Counted from the first letter of the stretch, positions 8,283 through 19,198 are shown. The stretch is DNA of 64,000 bases from Nocardioides cavernaquae (GCF_003600895.1 NZ_QYRP01000002.1:2046001-2110000); one strand, 5' to 3'. Numbers and translations are program-made. Notes: generated from the sequence alone by a model not told the origin.

Positions 8283-10091
8283 TCAGGTGGGCGGGAGGTT
8301 CTCGAGGCGTGCCAGCGCTCGCGCAGCAAGGTCCTCGAAGGCGTCCGTGCCGAACGATGCCTTCTCGACCGGGACGAAGCCGATCTGCGCGACGACGGCC
8401 CCGCGGCGTACCAGCGAGACGTAGTAGTCGACCTCGGCCTGGTCGGAGATGGCCGCGGTGAACCGCCAGCTGGTGATCTCGCTCGTCGCGCTGCGCGAGC
8501 GCGCCAGCGGCTGCACGGTCGCGGAGAGGTCGCGCTTCTCGCAGCTGCCCATCCGCTTCTGGATGTCGCTCACGAAGCGCTTCGCGGCAGCCTCGTCCTT
8601 GAACCGTCCGACCGTCTCGCTGAGGCCGAAGCGTGCGGGCAGGCGCGCCTCGGGGACCAGGAACGTGCGCGTGGCAGACCACGGGATGCCGGCGAAGACG
8701 GCCCGGTCGCACGTGGTCGCGGCCGGGTTGGCCCTGGCCGGGACAGGCGCGGTCGCGACCCAGGGCTGGTCGACTCCCCGCACCGGGGGCAGGTCGACGG
8801 ACTGCAGCATGCCGTGCGCGCTCGGGCCGGGCGCCGGAGCGGCCAGGGTCTTGCGCGGGGTCGTGGCGCAGGCGCCGCCGCCGTCCTCCTTGCAGAGCGA
8901 GGACACCGAGCCGCCGACTGCGGACACGAACGGCGGGAGCTCGGGGCCGACGCTGTCGCCGACCGAGCGGCTCAGCGAGGTGACGATCGAACCCGTGCGC
9001 GCGACGGCAACGGTGTACGTCGTGACGGGTGCGGCCCAGTCGCGGAGCACCACGAGCGCGGCCTCGTCGCCGGCGCCGGTGAGGGAGTACGACGCGAGGA
9101 GCTGCACGCGCTGGTCGGCGCAGTCGGAGAACCACGCCAGCGTCGCGCCGTACGCCGTGTGGGCGGACGTGGCGTCGGTGGACCGCTCGACGACCTGCAC
9201 CGCGGATGCGGCCGGCTTCGCCGTGCTGCTGAAGGTGCGGACCAGGGCGTCGTGTCCCTTCGTGTCCGCGAACCGGGTCGACTGGCACGGGAGGTTGAGG
9301 CCTTCGCCGACGGTGTTGTCGGTGGTGGCGACGGTGCTGAAGGTCGCGCCCGCGGCGAGCCCGGCCAGCTGCTCGGGCGCGAGGAGCGCAGCAGCGGCGA
9401 GGTGCGTCTCGGGAGCCACGCGCGCGGGGGCGTCAGCGCCCCTGGCGGAGGCGAGCACGGCGCTGACCCCGGGCCCTGCGCCGACGACGGTGCCGGCTGC
9501 AGCCACGGTCGCGAGGCCGAGGGCCACTCCGACGAGCGTGTGGGTGCGGCGGCGGGCCGTGCCCGTGCGGCGCACGATCGTGGCACGGGGGAAGCGGACT
9601 TCCTCGGTGCGGGCTGAGAGCCCGCGCAGGGTCGCGCCGACCTCGTCGGGACCGATGTCGCGGTGGATCGCGAACTGGGCCGCAGCCAGTCGCCGCTGGC
9701 GATCGGCGGACGCCTCGGGCAGGCCGAGCTCGCGTGCCAGGTCGACTCCCGACAGGCCTGCGAGCTCGTGGAGCAGGAGCGCCTTGCGCTGCTGGCTGGT
9801 CAGCTCGCCGAGCGCGTCGAGCGTGGCCCGCAGCTCCGGGGCGAGGCTGCGGTCGCGGTGCCACAGCCGGGCGGTGTGACGGCGCTGGGCGTGCTGCCAC
9901 GCGTGTGGGCGAACCCACGCTTCCGGCTCGCCGCGGCGGGTGACCTTGTGCCAGTGGTGCCAGGCGGCCACGAAGGCATCACGGACCGCGCTGCGCGCTG
10001 CGGGCAGGTCGCCTGTGAGGGCGTAGGTCTGCAGCAGCAGACGCTGACGCGTCTCGGCGTAGAACGCATCGAACTGGTCCGGATCTCGCAT
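8283..10091 (-). CDS. ECF sigma-like protein fused to a membrane segment and extracytoplasmic domain
   Basis: 602-residue single chain. Residues 1-75 resemble sigma region 2 (FDAFYAETRQRLLLQTYAL, then AVRDAFVAAWHHW). Residues 88-142 resemble region 4 with a helix-turn-helix (LSGVDLARELGLPEASADR). A basic stretch leads to a membrane segment (about 185-207) and roughly 390 residues that should be outside the membrane, with several Cys residues and two similar lobes. It therefore combines in one protein what the neighbouring 171-residue sigma and 467-residue membrane sensor supply as two. Region 2 is divergent, so it may be a degenerate sigma acting as a membrane-tethered DNA-binding regulator. 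No frameshift joins the two parts: the frame is continuous. Family name unknown; function inferred from domain order. Confidence 0.72.
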   Translation of the reverse strand: MRDPDQFDAFYAETRQRLLLQTYALTGDLPAARSAVRDAFVAAWHHWHKVTRRGEPEAWVRPHAWQHAQRRHTARLWHRDRSLAPELRATLDALGELTSQQRKALLLHELAGLSGVDLARELGLPEASADRQRRLAAAQFAIHRDIGPDEVGATLRGLSARTEEVRFPRATIVRRTGTARRRTHTLVGVALGLATVAAAGTVVGAGPGVSAVLASARGADAPARVAPETHLAAAALLAPEQLAGLAAGATFSTVATTDNTVGEGLNLPCQSTRFADTKGHDALVRTFSSTAKPAASAVQVVERSTDATSAHTAYGATLAWFSDCADQRVQLLASYSLTGAGDEAALVVLRDWAAPVTTYTVAVARTGSIVTSLSRSVGDSVGPELPPFVSAVGGSVSSLCKEDGGGACATTPRKTLAAPAPGPSAHGMLQSVDLPPVRGVDQPWVATAPVPARANPAATTCDRAVFAGIPWSATRTFLVPEARLPARFGLSETVGRFKDEAAAKRFVSDIQKRMGSCEKRDLSATVQPLARSRSATSEITSWRFTAAISDQAEVDYYVSLVRRGAVVAQIGFVPVEKASFGTDAFEDLAARALARLENLPPT

Positions 10092-10159
10092 GGCGCGACC
10101 ACGGTACCCGGCGAGTCCTCTCCTGTGCCGCCCGCACTACCGGGGAGGATGGCCCTGTC

Positions 10160-11560
10160 ATGTCGAGTCGCAGCTTCCCCACGCCATCCACCCGGTCCGC
10201 CCCTCCTGTCGGGGCCGGTCCTGACGACGAGCGACGGCCGCTGGCCCTCGTCGCGGTGTACGGCGGTGCTGCCGCCGCGTTCGTCCCGCTCCTCGCGATG
10301 ATGCTGTTCGGCGTCGTGGGGTGGTTCCTCACCGACGGCGGCATCCACGGCTCACCCCGTGACGGCCTGCGCAGCGGTGCTCTCGCCTGGCTGATCGGCC
10401 ATGGCTCCGGTGTCCACGTGAGCGGCACGCCGGTCACCGCGATGCCGCTCGGGCTGACCCTGATCTGCGCCTTCCTGGTCGCCCGCATCGGCCTGCGCAC
10501 CGGCGAGCGACTCTCCGACCACGGCCCCGACGCCCACGCGCTCACGGACGGTGAGCGCGACTGGACCGTCCCGGCCGGAGCGACGATGTTCGCCACGACG
10601 TACGCCGTGCTGGCGGTGCTGGTGGGCGTGCTCGCCGGCACCGCGTCGACGCAGCCCTCGCTCGGGGGCGTGCTCGGGTGGGCCCTGCTCCTCGGCGGAG
10701 CCGTCGGTGGCGCCGGCATCGCGGTCGGCTCCGGCCGCGCTGCAGTCTGGCTGGCGATGGTCCCGCTCGCGGTCCGGGAGACGGTGCAGGGCGCGGTGCG
10801 GATCCTCGGCACCTACTTCGTGGTGGCGGGCCTGGCCTTCCTGGTCGCCCTCCTGCTCGACGGCGGCACCGCGCTGACCGTGCTCTCCGAGCTGCAGACC
10901 GACCTCGCGGGTGGCCTGCTCTTCGTCCTGCTCAGCCTGCTGGTCGTGCCCAACGCAGTGCTCCTCGCGGGCAGCTACCTGCTCGGTCCGGGCTTCCAGG
11001 TCGGCACCGGCACACTGGTCTCGCCCACGGTCGTGGCCCTTGGCCCGGTGCCGATGTTCCCGCTGCTGGCAGCCCTTCCGGACAACGGTCCGACTCCGTT
11101 CTGGACCCCGTTCCTCATCGCGTTGCCGCCCCTCGCCGCGGCGTACGCAGTGGCCCGGCACCTGCGCAACCGGCCGCTGCTCGGATGGGACGTCGGCGCC
11201 TTGCGTGGGCTCGCCTCGGGTGTGGTGGCGGCGGTGCTGTTCGGCCTGCTCGCCGGCATTGCCGGGGGCGCCGTCGGGCCGGGGCGCATGGCGGACGTCG
11301 GCCCCCTGGTCGGCTCGGTCTTCTTCCACGGCATCGTGTCATTCGGCATTGGAGGTCTGGTCGGCGGGCTCGTCGCGACCTGGTGGTCACGTCGCCACCC
11401 GGTGCTGGACCTGCCCGACGCCGCCCCGCAGGCTGCCGTGAAGGAGCCGGAGGCGTCGGCGGAGTCCGACACCGAGCGCACGGTGAAGCTGCCCGGGCTG
11501 AAGTTCCCGGGACGCAAGCGGGACGAGACGACGTCAGGGGAGACCCCCTCAGACCGATAA
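10160..11560 (+). CDS. DUF6350 integral membrane protein (cell division protein PerM-like)
   Basis: 466-residue polytopic membrane protein with many hydrophobic segments between residues about 30 and 400, a polar N-terminus and a charged, Pro-rich cytoplasmic tail. Position directly before purN, and sequence character, match the actinobacterial DUF6350 family, named after PerM of Mycobacterium tuberculosis, linked there to cell division during persistence. Function in this genus is not established. The start at 10160 follows a GGGGAGG sequence 15 bases upstream, a little far. Eleven bases separate its stop from purN, whose own promoter-like box overlaps this stop codon. Confidence 0.8.
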   Translation: MSSRSFPTPSTRSAPPVGAGPDDERRPLALVAVYGGAAAAFVPLLAMMLFGVVGWFLTDGGIHGSPRDGLRSGALAWLIGHGSGVHVSGTPVTAMPLGLTLICAFLVARIGLRTGERLSDHGPDAHALTDGERDWTVPAGATMFATTYAVLAVLVGVLAGTASTQPSLGGVLGWALLLGGAVGGAGIAVGSGRAAVWLAMVPLAVRETVQGAVRILGTYFVVAGLAFLVALLLDGGTALTVLSELQTDLAGGLLFVLLSLLVVPNAVLLAGSYLLGPGFQVGTGTLVSPTVVALGPVPMFPLLAALPDNGPTPFWTPFLIALPPLAAAYAVARHLRNRPLLGWDVGALRGLASGVVAAVLFGLLAGIAGGAVGPGRMADVGPLVGSVFFHGIVSFGIGGLVGGLVATWWSRRHPVLDLPDAAPQAAVKEPEASAESDTERTVKLPGLKFPGRKRDETTSGETPSDR

Positions 11561-11563
11561 ACT
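11558..11563 (+). promoter_or_regulatory. -10 box for leaderless purN
   Basis: TAAACT ends 8 bases before the purN GTG and overlaps the stop codon of the DUF6350 gene. No ribosome binding site lies in between, so transcription would begin at or near the start codon. Confidence 0.45.
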
Positions 11564-11571
11564 TCGGTCCC

Positions 11572-12228
11572 GTGTCCACCCCTTCCAGCTCCGACGACGT
11601 CGCAGCGGCCGCCGGTTCTGCTCCGGCCCGCGTCGCGGTTCTCGTCTCCGGGGCCGGCACCAACCTGCAGGCGCTGCTCGACGCGGCGGCCGACCCGGCG
11701 TACGGCGCGTCCGTCGTGGTCGTGGGCGCGGACCGCGACGACATCGAGGGCCTTGCCCGCGCGGACCGCGCCGGCGTCCCGACGTTCGTCACCAAGGTGG
11801 GCCAGTTCAGCTCGCGGGAGCACTGGGACCTCGCACTCGCGGACCGGGTCGCCGCGTTCGAGCCCGACGTCGTCGTGCTCGCCGGGTTCATGAAGCTTGT
11901 CGGCCCGGCCTTCCTCGAGCGGTTCGAGGGGCGTGTGGTCAACACCCATCCGGCGCTGTGCCCGTCGTTCCCCGGCACGACCGGCCCGGCCGATGCGCTG
12001 GCCTACGGCGTGAAGGTCACCGGCGCCACCCTCTTCGTGGTCGACGCAGGCGTCGACACCGGGCCGATCGTGGCCCAGACCGTCGTGCCGGTCGAGGACA
12101 CCGACGACGTCGAGTCGTTGCACGAGCGGATCAAGGGCGCCGAGCGCCGCATGCTCGTCGAGAACGTGGGCCGCATGGCCCGAGAAGGCATCACCATCAC
12201 CAACAGGAAGGTCCGGTTCGGACTGTGA
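11572..12228 (+). CDS. purN: Phosphoribosylglycinamide formyltransferase
   Basis: Transfers a formyl group from 10-formyl-tetrahydrofolate to GAR in purine synthesis, 218 residues. The N-terminal [15 protein letters not shown] phosphate loop, the catalytic Asn and His in NTHPA, and the Asp in the DAGVDTGP segment are present. Two usually conserved spots are changed: the loop normally read as PGxHG is PGTTG here, and the strand normally containing VHFV reads TLFVV, so both accessory histidines are lost while the catalytic triad remains. The start is GTG 11572. The stop overlaps the purH start (GTGA), coupling the two purine enzymes. Confidence 0.92.
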   Translation: MSTPSSSDDVAAAAGSAPARVAVLVSGAGTNLQALLDAAADPAYGASVVVVGADRDDIEGLARADRAGVPTFVTKVGQFSSREHWDLALADRVAAFEPDVVVLAGFMKLVGPAFLERFEGRVVNTHPALCPSFPGTTGPADALAYGVKVTGATLFVVDAGVDTGPIVAQTVVPVEDTDDVESLHERIKGAERRMLVENVGRMAREGITITNRKVRFGL

Positions 12229-13847
12229 GCTCCATCGACACCACGAACGTCGTCACCCAGGACAAGATCGCGATCAAGCGCGCTCTCGTCTCCGTCTTCG
12301 ACAAGACCGGTCTCGAGGAGCTTGTCCGCGGCTTGCACGAGGCCGGCGTCGCGCTGGTCTCCACGGGCGGCTCCGCTGCGCTGATCGAGTCGCTCGGCCT
12401 GCCCGTCACCAAGGTCGAGGAGCTCACCGGCTTCCCGGAGTGCCTCGACGGGCGCGTGAAGACGCTGCACCCGCGCGTGCACGCCGGCATCCTGGCCGAC
12501 CGTCGCCTGCCCTCGCACGTGGAGCAGCTGGCGGAGCTCGACATCGAGGCCTTCGACATGGTCGTGGTGAACCTCTACCCGTTCGTCGACACCGTGATGT
12601 CGGGCGCCGGCATCCAGGACTGCATCGAGAAGATCGACATCGGCGGTCCGTCGATGGTGCGCGCCGCGGCCAAGAACCACGCCAACATCGCGATCGTCAC
12701 CGATGGCGCCGACTACGCCGCTGCCCTCGCCGCCGCGCAGGGTGAGGGCTTCACCTACGAGGAGCGCAAGGTCCTCGCGACGAAGGCCTTCGTCCACACC
12801 GGCACGTACGACGTCCAGGTCGCGTCGTGGATGGGTTCGGTCCTGACCGACTCGTCCGTCGACGCCGAGGGTGTCTCGACCGGCTTCCCGGCCTGGATCG
12901 GCGGCACCTACGACAAGGCTGCGGTCCTGCGCTACGGCGAGAACCCGCACCAGAAGGCGGCGCTCTACCTCAACGGCTTCGGCCCTGCCGGGCTGGCGCA
13001 GGCCGAGCAGCTGCACGGCAAGGAGATGTCGTACAACAACTATGTCGACACCGACGCCGCGCGCCGTGCCGCCAACGACTTCGCCGAGCCTGCGGTCGCG
13101 ATCATCAAGCACGCGAACCCCTGCGGCATCGCCATCGGCTCCTCCATTGCCGAGGCCCACGCGGCCGCGCACGCCTGCGACCCGGTCTCCGCGTTCGGTG
13201 GCGTGATCGCTGCCAACCGCCCGGTCTCGGTCGAGATGGCCAAGCAGGTCGCCGAGGTCTTCACCGAGGTCATCGTGGCTCCGGGCTACGAGGACGGCGC
13301 CGTGGAGATCCTGACCCGCAAGAAGAACATCCGGATCCTGGTCGCAACGGTCGACGGTGGCTCCCCGGTCGAGACCCGTCCGATCTCGGGTGGCCTGCTG
13401 ATGCAGCAGGTCGACCACGTCGACGCCCCCGGAGACGACGTCGCCAACTGGACGCTCGCCACCGGCGAGGCTGCCTCACCCGAGGTGCTCGCCGACCTCG
13501 CCTTCGCCTGGAAGGCCTGCCGCTCGGCCAAGTCCAACGCGATCCTGCTGGCTCGCGATGGCGGGTCCGTGGGCATCGGCATGGGCCAGGTGAACCGGGT
13601 CGACTCGTGCAAGCTCGCGGTCGAGCGCGCCAACTCGCTGGTCGAGGGTGAGGAGCGGGCGCGGGGTTCCGTTGCTGCTTCGGATGCGTTCTTCCCGTTC
13701 GAGGACGGCCCGCAGATCCTGATCGAGGCTGGCGTGAAGGCGATCGTCCAGCCGGGCGGATCCGTGCGCGACGAGCTCACGATCGCAGCCTGCAACGAGG
13801 CCGGCGTGACGATGTACTTCACCGGAACGCGTCACTTCTTCCACTGA
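12225..13847 (+). CDS. purH: Bifunctional AICAR transformylase / IMP cyclohydrolase
   Basis: Catalyses the last two steps of IMP synthesis. The 540-residue product has the N-terminal MGS-like cyclohydrolase domain ([39 protein letters not shown]) and the C-terminal transformylase domain ([25 protein letters not shown] with the catalytic Lys-His, and the terminal TGTRHFFH). Its GTG start overlaps the purN stop by four bases (GTGA). Formyl-folate for both purN and purH can be supplied by FolD, encoded 3 kb downstream. Confidence 0.96.
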   Translation: MSSIDTTNVVTQDKIAIKRALVSVFDKTGLEELVRGLHEAGVALVSTGGSAALIESLGLPVTKVEELTGFPECLDGRVKTLHPRVHAGILADRRLPSHVEQLAELDIEAFDMVVVNLYPFVDTVMSGAGIQDCIEKIDIGGPSMVRAAAKNHANIAIVTDGADYAAALAAAQGEGFTYEERKVLATKAFVHTGTYDVQVASWMGSVLTDSSVDAEGVSTGFPAWIGGTYDKAAVLRYGENPHQKAALYLNGFGPAGLAQAEQLHGKEMSYNNYVDTDAARRAANDFAEPAVAIIKHANPCGIAIGSSIAEAHAAAHACDPVSAFGGVIAANRPVSVEMAKQVAEVFTEVIVAPGYEDGAVEILTRKKNIRILVATVDGGSPVETRPISGGLLMQQVDHVDAPGDDVANWTLATGEAASPEVLADLAFAWKACRSAKSNAILLARDGGSVGIGMGQVNRVDSCKLAVERANSLVEGEERARGSVAASDAFFPFEDGPQILIEAGVKAIVQPGGSVRDELTIAACNEAGVTMYFTGTRHFFH

Positions 13848-13864
13848 GTCACAGCTTCATCACG

Positions 13865-13903
13865 ACAGGCGGTCGCCCCGGAAAACCGGGTGCGGCCGCC
13901 TGT
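13865..13903. terminator. Hairpin terminator after purNH
   Basis: A 12-bp stem with one mismatch (13865-13876 with 13892-13903) contains a small inner hairpin (CCCGG-AAAA-CCGGG) and is followed by TGTCCTTTG. It separates purH from the following MFS gene. Confidence 0.7.
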
Positions 13904-13925
13904 TGTCCTTTGCAAGGATCACGGC

Positions 13926-15209
13926 GTGCTGCCGTATCTCGGGCGGATGCTCCCGCCGACCTCCCTCGAGCGTCGGCTCGTCCTCCAGTCGGTGCTGTCC
14001 GCCTTCGCGACCGGATCGTTCCTCACCGGGACCGCTGTCTTCTTCACCCGGATCGTCGGGCTGAGCGCCTCCCAGGTCGGACTCGGCCTGTCGCTGTCCG
14101 GCCTCGTGGTCTTCGCGCTCTCCGTGCCCGCAGGCCGTCTCGCGGACCGGATCGGTGCCCGTCGCCTCTGGCTGATCGCGTCGGTGCTCGAGGCGCTGGC
14201 CTATCTCGCCTTCCCGCTCGCGCGCGGGTTCGTCATGTTCGCGATCCTGATGGCCGTCCTCGGCACCATCGAGACCGCCGCGCGCTCGGGCCGCGGCGCC
14301 TACTGGCTGGTGATCTTCGAACGTGAGACCCGCGTGCGCGGCATGGCCTACATGCGCTCGGCCCGCAACATCGGCTACACGCTCGGTGCTGGCGCGGGCG
14401 GCTTCGCGCTCGCCATCGGCACGCGCCCGGCGATCATCGCGGTGCCGTTGCTGACGGCGTTCCTGCTGGTGATCAACGCGGTGCTGATCAGCCGCATGCC
14501 CGACGTACGCCGGACGGCCGACGCCGGCCCCGACGTCGCGGTCGCTGGGCTCGCCGTCGAGGGCGTGGAGGCCGGGCCAGGTCAGGGCGGCGTACCGGGT
14601 CTGCGCAACGTCGGGTTCGTCATCCTCGGCCTGGCCAACGGTGTCCTCGGCACCAACCAGATCCTGCTCAACGTCGTCGTCCCGCTCTGGCTCGTGGAGC
14701 GCACGGATGCGCCGCACATCCTGCTGGCCTGGCTCTTCGGCACGAACACCGTGATGGCGGTCCTGCTCCAGGTCCGTGCCGCAAGGGGTGCCGACACTGT
14801 GACCGGATGCTTGCGGCTCACCCGCTGGTGCGCGTGGTCGTTCGTGCTCTCCTGCCTGCTGATCGCGGTTACCCACGACACGGTGGGGTGGGTGTCGATC
14901 GTGCTGATCTGGGCCGGCCACGTCACGATCACCGGCGCGGAGCTGTGGCAGTCGGCCTCCGCCTGGGGATTCCTGTCCGAGCTGTCGGACCCCGCGCGGC
15001 TGGGGGAGTACCAGGGCGTCTTCCACCTCGGCTGGCAGGCCGCCTCGATCATCAGCCCCGCCCTGTTCACCTGGCTCGCGATGGAGCAGGGGGCGGCCGG
15101 CTGGTCAGTGATCGCGGCCATCGCGGTTGTCGCGGCGGCCGTCTCGCATCCTGCGGCGAGAGTCGCCGAGGCCCGCCTCCAACAGGAGGCCGCCGTCGTG
15201 ACGGTGTGA
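13926..15209 (+). CDS. Major facilitator superfamily transporter
   Basis: 427-residue polytopic membrane protein, about 12 hydrophobic segments, with an MFS-type cytoplasmic loop between helices 2 and 3 (GRLADRIGARRLW). Such proteins are proton-driven exporters or importers; the substrate cannot be read from the sequence. GTG 13926 is chosen because AAGGA lies nine bases before it, and it removes a 12-residue extension that overlaps the purH terminator. ATG 13947 is an alternative. It stands alone between terminators, so it is probably a single-gene transcript. Confidence 0.85.
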   Translation: MLPYLGRMLPPTSLERRLVLQSVLSAFATGSFLTGTAVFFTRIVGLSASQVGLGLSLSGLVVFALSVPAGRLADRIGARRLWLIASVLEALAYLAFPLARGFVMFAILMAVLGTIETAARSGRGAYWLVIFERETRVRGMAYMRSARNIGYTLGAGAGGFALAIGTRPAIIAVPLLTAFLLVINAVLISRMPDVRRTADAGPDVAVAGLAVEGVEAGPGQGGVPGLRNVGFVILGLANGVLGTNQILLNVVVPLWLVERTDAPHILLAWLFGTNTVMAVLLQVRAARGADTVTGCLRLTRWCAWSFVLSCLLIAVTHDTVGWVSIVLIWAGHVTITGAELWQSASAWGFLSELSDPARLGEYQGVFHLGWQAASIISPALFTWLAMEQGAAGWSVIAAIAVVAAAVSHPAARVAEARLQQEAAVVTV

Positions 15210-15259
15210 CCACGTGCGCGGCAACCCGAGGGACTATGGCGCGGTGACCGGCGCGGCCC

Positions 15260-15265
15260 TACCGT
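15260..15265 (+). promoter_or_regulatory. -10 box for leaderless transcript of the oxidase-fold gene
   Basis: TACCGT ends 6 bases before ATG 15272, with no ribosome binding site between them. Confidence 0.4.
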
Positions 15266-15271
15266 CGGTGG

Positions 15272-15862
15272 ATGGAGTTCACCCCGGAGCAGCGGGCGCT
15301 GCAGGACCAGTTCGACAGCCGGCGCATCGCCGACCGGATCGACCACTTGCTGGTCAATGACGAGATCGATCAGGGCGCCGCGGCGTTCATCGAGTCCCGC
15401 GACATGTTCTTCCTCTCGACCGTCGACGCCTCCGGCCAGCCGAGCTGCTCCTACAAGGGCGGCGCGCCCGGCTTCGTCCGCGCGCTCGACGCGGGCACGC
15501 TCGCCTTCCCCGTGTACGACGGCAACGGGATGTTCATCAGCATGGGAAATGTGGCCGCCACCAGCAAGGTGGGGATGCTCTTCATCGACTTCGAGCACCC
15601 CGGCCGGTTGCGCGTGCACGGCAACGCCACGCTCTCCGTGGATGACGAGCTTGTTGGCAGCTGGCCGGGTGCCATCGCGGTGGTGCGTGTCGCGGTGACG
15701 GAGGTCTTCCCGAACTGCCCGCGGTACATCCACCGGATGCAGCGCGTCGCGGAGTCGCCGTACGTCCCGGCGGTGGGGGTGGTCCCGCCGATCCCGGACT
15801 GGAAGCGCGCGGAGTGGGCCAATGACGCGCTGCCGGCGAACGATCCGGCGAGGCTCACGTGA
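15272..15862 (+). CDS. Pyridoxamine 5'-phosphate oxidase-fold (split beta-barrel FMN) protein
   Basis: 196-residue protein with the flavin-binding split-barrel pattern: FFLSTVDASGQPSCSYKGG, then FPVYDGNGMFISMGN and LRVHGNATL. Family members bind FMN or F420 and reduce or oxidise small molecules; some are annotated as pyridoxamine oxidases without proof, so no exact reaction is claimed. The last bases overlap the GTG of the nitrilase gene (GTGA), so the two are translated together and may act on related nitrogen compounds; that link is inference. Confidence 0.82.
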   Translation: MEFTPEQRALQDQFDSRRIADRIDHLLVNDEIDQGAAAFIESRDMFFLSTVDASGQPSCSYKGGAPGFVRALDAGTLAFPVYDGNGMFISMGNVAATSKVGMLFIDFEHPGRLRVHGNATLSVDDELVGSWPGAIAVVRVAVTEVFPNCPRYIHRMQRVAESPYVPAVGVVPPIPDWKRAEWANDALPANDPARLT

Positions 15863-16821
15863 CGCTCAAGGTGGCCGCCGCGCAGTACGCACCGGTCTTC
15901 CTCGACAAGGCAGCCACGCTGGACAAGCTGGAGCAGGTCGCGCGGGAGGCGGGCGCCCAGGGCGTCGGCCTGCTCGTCTTCCCGGAGACCTTCGTCCCGG
16001 CGTACCCGGACTGGGTCTGGCGCGCGAAGCCGTGGGACCGCGACTCGCAGGACCTCTACGCGCGCCTGCTGGAGGAGTCGGTCGAGGTCCCGGGACCGGA
16101 CGCCGAGCGCCTGGGCAGGGTTGCGAGGGTGAACGGGCTGTGGCTGGTCGTCGGAGTCAACGAGCGCGTGGGCTCGACGCTGTGCAACACGCTGCTCTGG
16201 TTCGCGCCGGACGGGTCGCTCGCGCACCTCCACCGCAAGCTGATGCCGACCGGGGGAGAGCGCCTGGTCCACGGCTACGGCGACGGCTCGACGCTGCGGG
16301 TGCTCGAGACACCGATCGGTCGGCTGGGCGGGCTGATCTGCTGGGAGAACTACATGCCGCTGGCCCGTGCGGCGCTCTACGACCAGGGCATCGAGGTCTA
16401 CGTCGCGCCGACCTGGGACACCAGCGATGTCTGGGTGCCGACGCTCCAGCACATCGCGAAGGAGGGCCGCTGCTTCGTGATCGGTGCGTGTCAGGCCATC
16501 CGCGGTGCCGACATCCCGGCCGACGTGCCGGCGCGGGGTTTGTGGCAGGACGACGAGTGGCTGGCTCGTGGGCTGTCCACGATCGTGGCTCCCGGTGGGT
16601 CGGTGATCGCGGGTCCGCTGGAGGAGAAGGAGGGGCTGGTCGTCGCGACGATCGACGTCACGGCAGCTGCCCGCGGACGGATGACGTTCGACCCGACCGG
16701 CCACTACGCGCGCCCCGACGTACTGTCCCTGCGCGTCGACACCACGCCGCGTGCGCCGGTGCAGTTCGGCGCGGTGTCCGGCCCGGAGCACGGTGAGCCG
16801 GCGAAACCACCGACTCCCTAG
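15859..16821 (+). CDS. Nitrilase / carbon-nitrogen hydrolase
   Basis: 320-residue member of the nitrilase superfamily with the full catalytic set: Glu43 in [12 protein letters not shown], Lys127 in HRKLMPT and Cys161 in [13 protein letters not shown]. The CWENYMPL signature and length match true (branch 1) nitrilases, which turn organic nitriles into carboxylic acids and ammonia, rather than amidases. It starts at GTG 15859 inside the stop codon of the flavin-type gene. The substrate is unknown; indole-, phenyl- or aliphatic nitriles are all possible. Confidence 0.88.
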   Translation: MTLKVAAAQYAPVFLDKAATLDKLEQVAREAGAQGVGLLVFPETFVPAYPDWVWRAKPWDRDSQDLYARLLEESVEVPGPDAERLGRVARVNGLWLVVGVNERVGSTLCNTLLWFAPDGSLAHLHRKLMPTGGERLVHGYGDGSTLRVLETPIGRLGGLICWENYMPLARAALYDQGIEVYVAPTWDTSDVWVPTLQHIAKEGRCFVIGACQAIRGADIPADVPARGLWQDDEWLARGLSTIVAPGGSVIAGPLEEKEGLVVATIDVTAAARGRMTFDPTGHYARPDVLSLRVDTTPRAPVQFGAVSGPEHGEPAKPPTP

Positions 16822-16824
16822 AAT
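16819..16824 (+). promoter_or_regulatory. -10 box for leaderless folD
   Basis: TAGAAT begins with the stop codon of the nitrilase gene and ends 7 bases before GTG 16832. This supports the GTG, rather than ATG 16823 within the box, as the folD start. Confidence 0.5.
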
Positions 16825-16831
16825 GAGGCGC

Positions 16832-17683
16832 GTGACTGCACAGAAGCTGGACGGCAACGCCACCTCCGCGGCGATCAAGGACGAGCTGAAGGTCCGGATC
16901 GCCGCTCTCCGCGAGAAGGGCGTCGTGCCCGGACTCGGCACGGTCCTGGTCGGCGACGACCCGGGCTCGCGGTGGTACGTCAACGGCAAGCACAAGGACT
17001 GCGCCGAGGTCGGCATCAACTCGATCCGCGTGGACCTGCCGGAGACCGCGTCGCAGGAGGAGATCGAGGAGGCTGTCCGCACCCTCAACGAGGACCCTGC
17101 GTGCACCGGCTACATCGTGCAGCTCCCGCTCCCGCGCGGCCGTGACGAGAACCGTGTCCTCGGCCTGATCGACCCGTCGAAGGACGCCGACGGCCTGCAC
17201 CCGACGAACCTGGGCTGGCTGGTGCTCGGCACCGAGGCACCGCTGCCCTGCACCCCCTACGGCATCGTCGAGCTGCTCCGCCGCCACGACGTCCCGATCG
17301 CCGGCGCCGAGGTGGTCGTCGTCGGTCGCGGTGTGACCGTGGGTCGCCCGCTGGGCCTGCTGCTCACCCGCCGCTCGGAGAACGCCACCGTCACGCTGTG
17401 CCACACCGGCACCGTCGACCTCGCCGCCCACGTCCGCAAGGCCGACATCGTCGTGGCGGCCGCCGGTGTGCCCGGCATCATCACCGCCGACATGGTCAAG
17501 CCCGGCGCTGCCGTCCTCGACGTGGGTGTGTCCCGGGTCGAGGGCAAGGTCACCGGCGACGTCGCCGCCGACGTGTGGGACGTGGCCGGATGGGTCTCGC
17601 CCAACCCCGGTGGTGTCGGCCCGATGACCCGCGCCATGCTCCTCGCCAACGTCGTCTCGATCGCCGAGAGCAAGCTGGCCTGA
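16832..17683 (+). CDS. folD: Methylenetetrahydrofolate dehydrogenase / methenyl-THF cyclohydrolase
   Basis: Bifunctional NADP-linked folate enzyme (283 residues) that supplies 10-formyl-tetrahydrofolate for PurN and PurH. Visible features are the catalytic region around [14 protein letters not shown] (the conserved Tyr and Lys), the [10 protein letters not shown] signature, the NADP-binding [16 protein letters not shown] and [17 protein letters not shown] near the end. Start chosen from the promoter-like box 7 bases upstream. One base separates its stop from the DUF3017 gene, so the two form an operon. Confidence 0.95.
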   Translation: MTAQKLDGNATSAAIKDELKVRIAALREKGVVPGLGTVLVGDDPGSRWYVNGKHKDCAEVGINSIRVDLPETASQEEIEEAVRTLNEDPACTGYIVQLPLPRGRDENRVLGLIDPSKDADGLHPTNLGWLVLGTEAPLPCTPYGIVELLRRHDVPIAGAEVVVVGRGVTVGRPLGLLLTRRSENATVTLCHTGTVDLAAHVRKADIVVAAAGVPGIITADMVKPGAAVLDVGVSRVEGKVTGDVAADVWDVAGWVSPNPGGVGPMTRAMLLANVVSIAESKLA

Positions 17684-17684
17684 C

Positions 17685-18113
17685 GTGGTCGACGACGCCG
17701 AGCAGCCGGTCGAGCCGGTCGACCCCGAGCTGGGGGAGACCGAGCTGGGGGAGACCGAGCCCGGCGAGGTCGACGAGCGCGAGCACGCGCTGCTCGAGGG
17801 CCGTGCCCCGTTGCCCCCGCTGCGCGATGTCGCCCGGCTCAAGCAGCCCTCGACACTCGGTGGTGCGATCTATCTCGTGGTCCTGGTGCTCGCCATCGTT
17901 GGCGTTGTCATTGCTGCGACAGGTGCATGGCGCCAGGGCGTCAGCTGGCTCGGCGCCTCGATGATCGCAGCCGCGGTGTCCCGCGTGATCCTGCCTGAGG
18001 AGAACGCCGGCATGCTGCACGTGCGGCCCAAGCTACTCGACGTACTCACCCTGGCGGGAGCGGGCGGGCTCCTGCTCTTCCTCGCGGCGACCATCCCCAA
18101 CCAGCCCCACTGA
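17685..18113 (+). CDS. DUF3017 membrane protein
   Basis: 142-residue protein with an acidic, repetitive cytoplasmic N-terminus (GETELGETEPGE, about residues 18-29) and three membrane segments in the C-terminal half (LVVLVLAIVGVVIAAT, then WLGASMIAAAVSRVIL, then LLDVLTLAGAGGLLLFLAA). Position directly after folD and the membrane pattern match DUF3017, a conserved actinobacterial family without known function. Starts at GTG 17685. It ends just before a strong bidirectional terminator. Confidence 0.85.
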   Translation: MVDDAEQPVEPVDPELGETELGETEPGEVDEREHALLEGRAPLPPLRDVARLKQPSTLGGAIYLVVLVLAIVGVVIAATGAWRQGVSWLGASMIAAAVSRVILPEENAGMLHVRPKLLDVLTLAGAGGLLLFLAATIPNQPH

Positions 18114-18121
18114 TCTCGAGA

Positions 18122-18180
18122 TAGTCCCTAACGAAAAGCGCCCCGGATCCGAGATCCGAGGCGCTTTTCGTTAGGGACTA
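18122..18180. terminator. Bidirectional terminator between DUF3017 gene and mdh
   Basis: A perfect 21-bp inverted repeat (18122-18142 with 18160-18180) with a 17-base loop. The stem carries an A-rich run on one side and the matching T-rich run on the other, so it can stop the converging transcripts from both sides. It is the longest perfect stem I found in the window. Confidence 0.88.
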
Positions 18181-18197
18181 CCGGGGGAGCAACAGCC

Positions 18198-19181
<984 letters not shown>

Positions 19182-19198
19182 GACATCTCCTGGAGAGG

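Noticed and set aside
8446..9879. Plus-strand 476-residue frame opposite the sigma-sensor fusion
   Set aside because: It is antisense to a protein with clear domain order, and its translation is Ser/Arg/Ala-rich with no recognisable motif.
13848..16831. ZTP riboswitch for purH or folD
   Set aside because: purH begins inside the purN stop and folD appears leaderless, leaving no room for a leader RNA.
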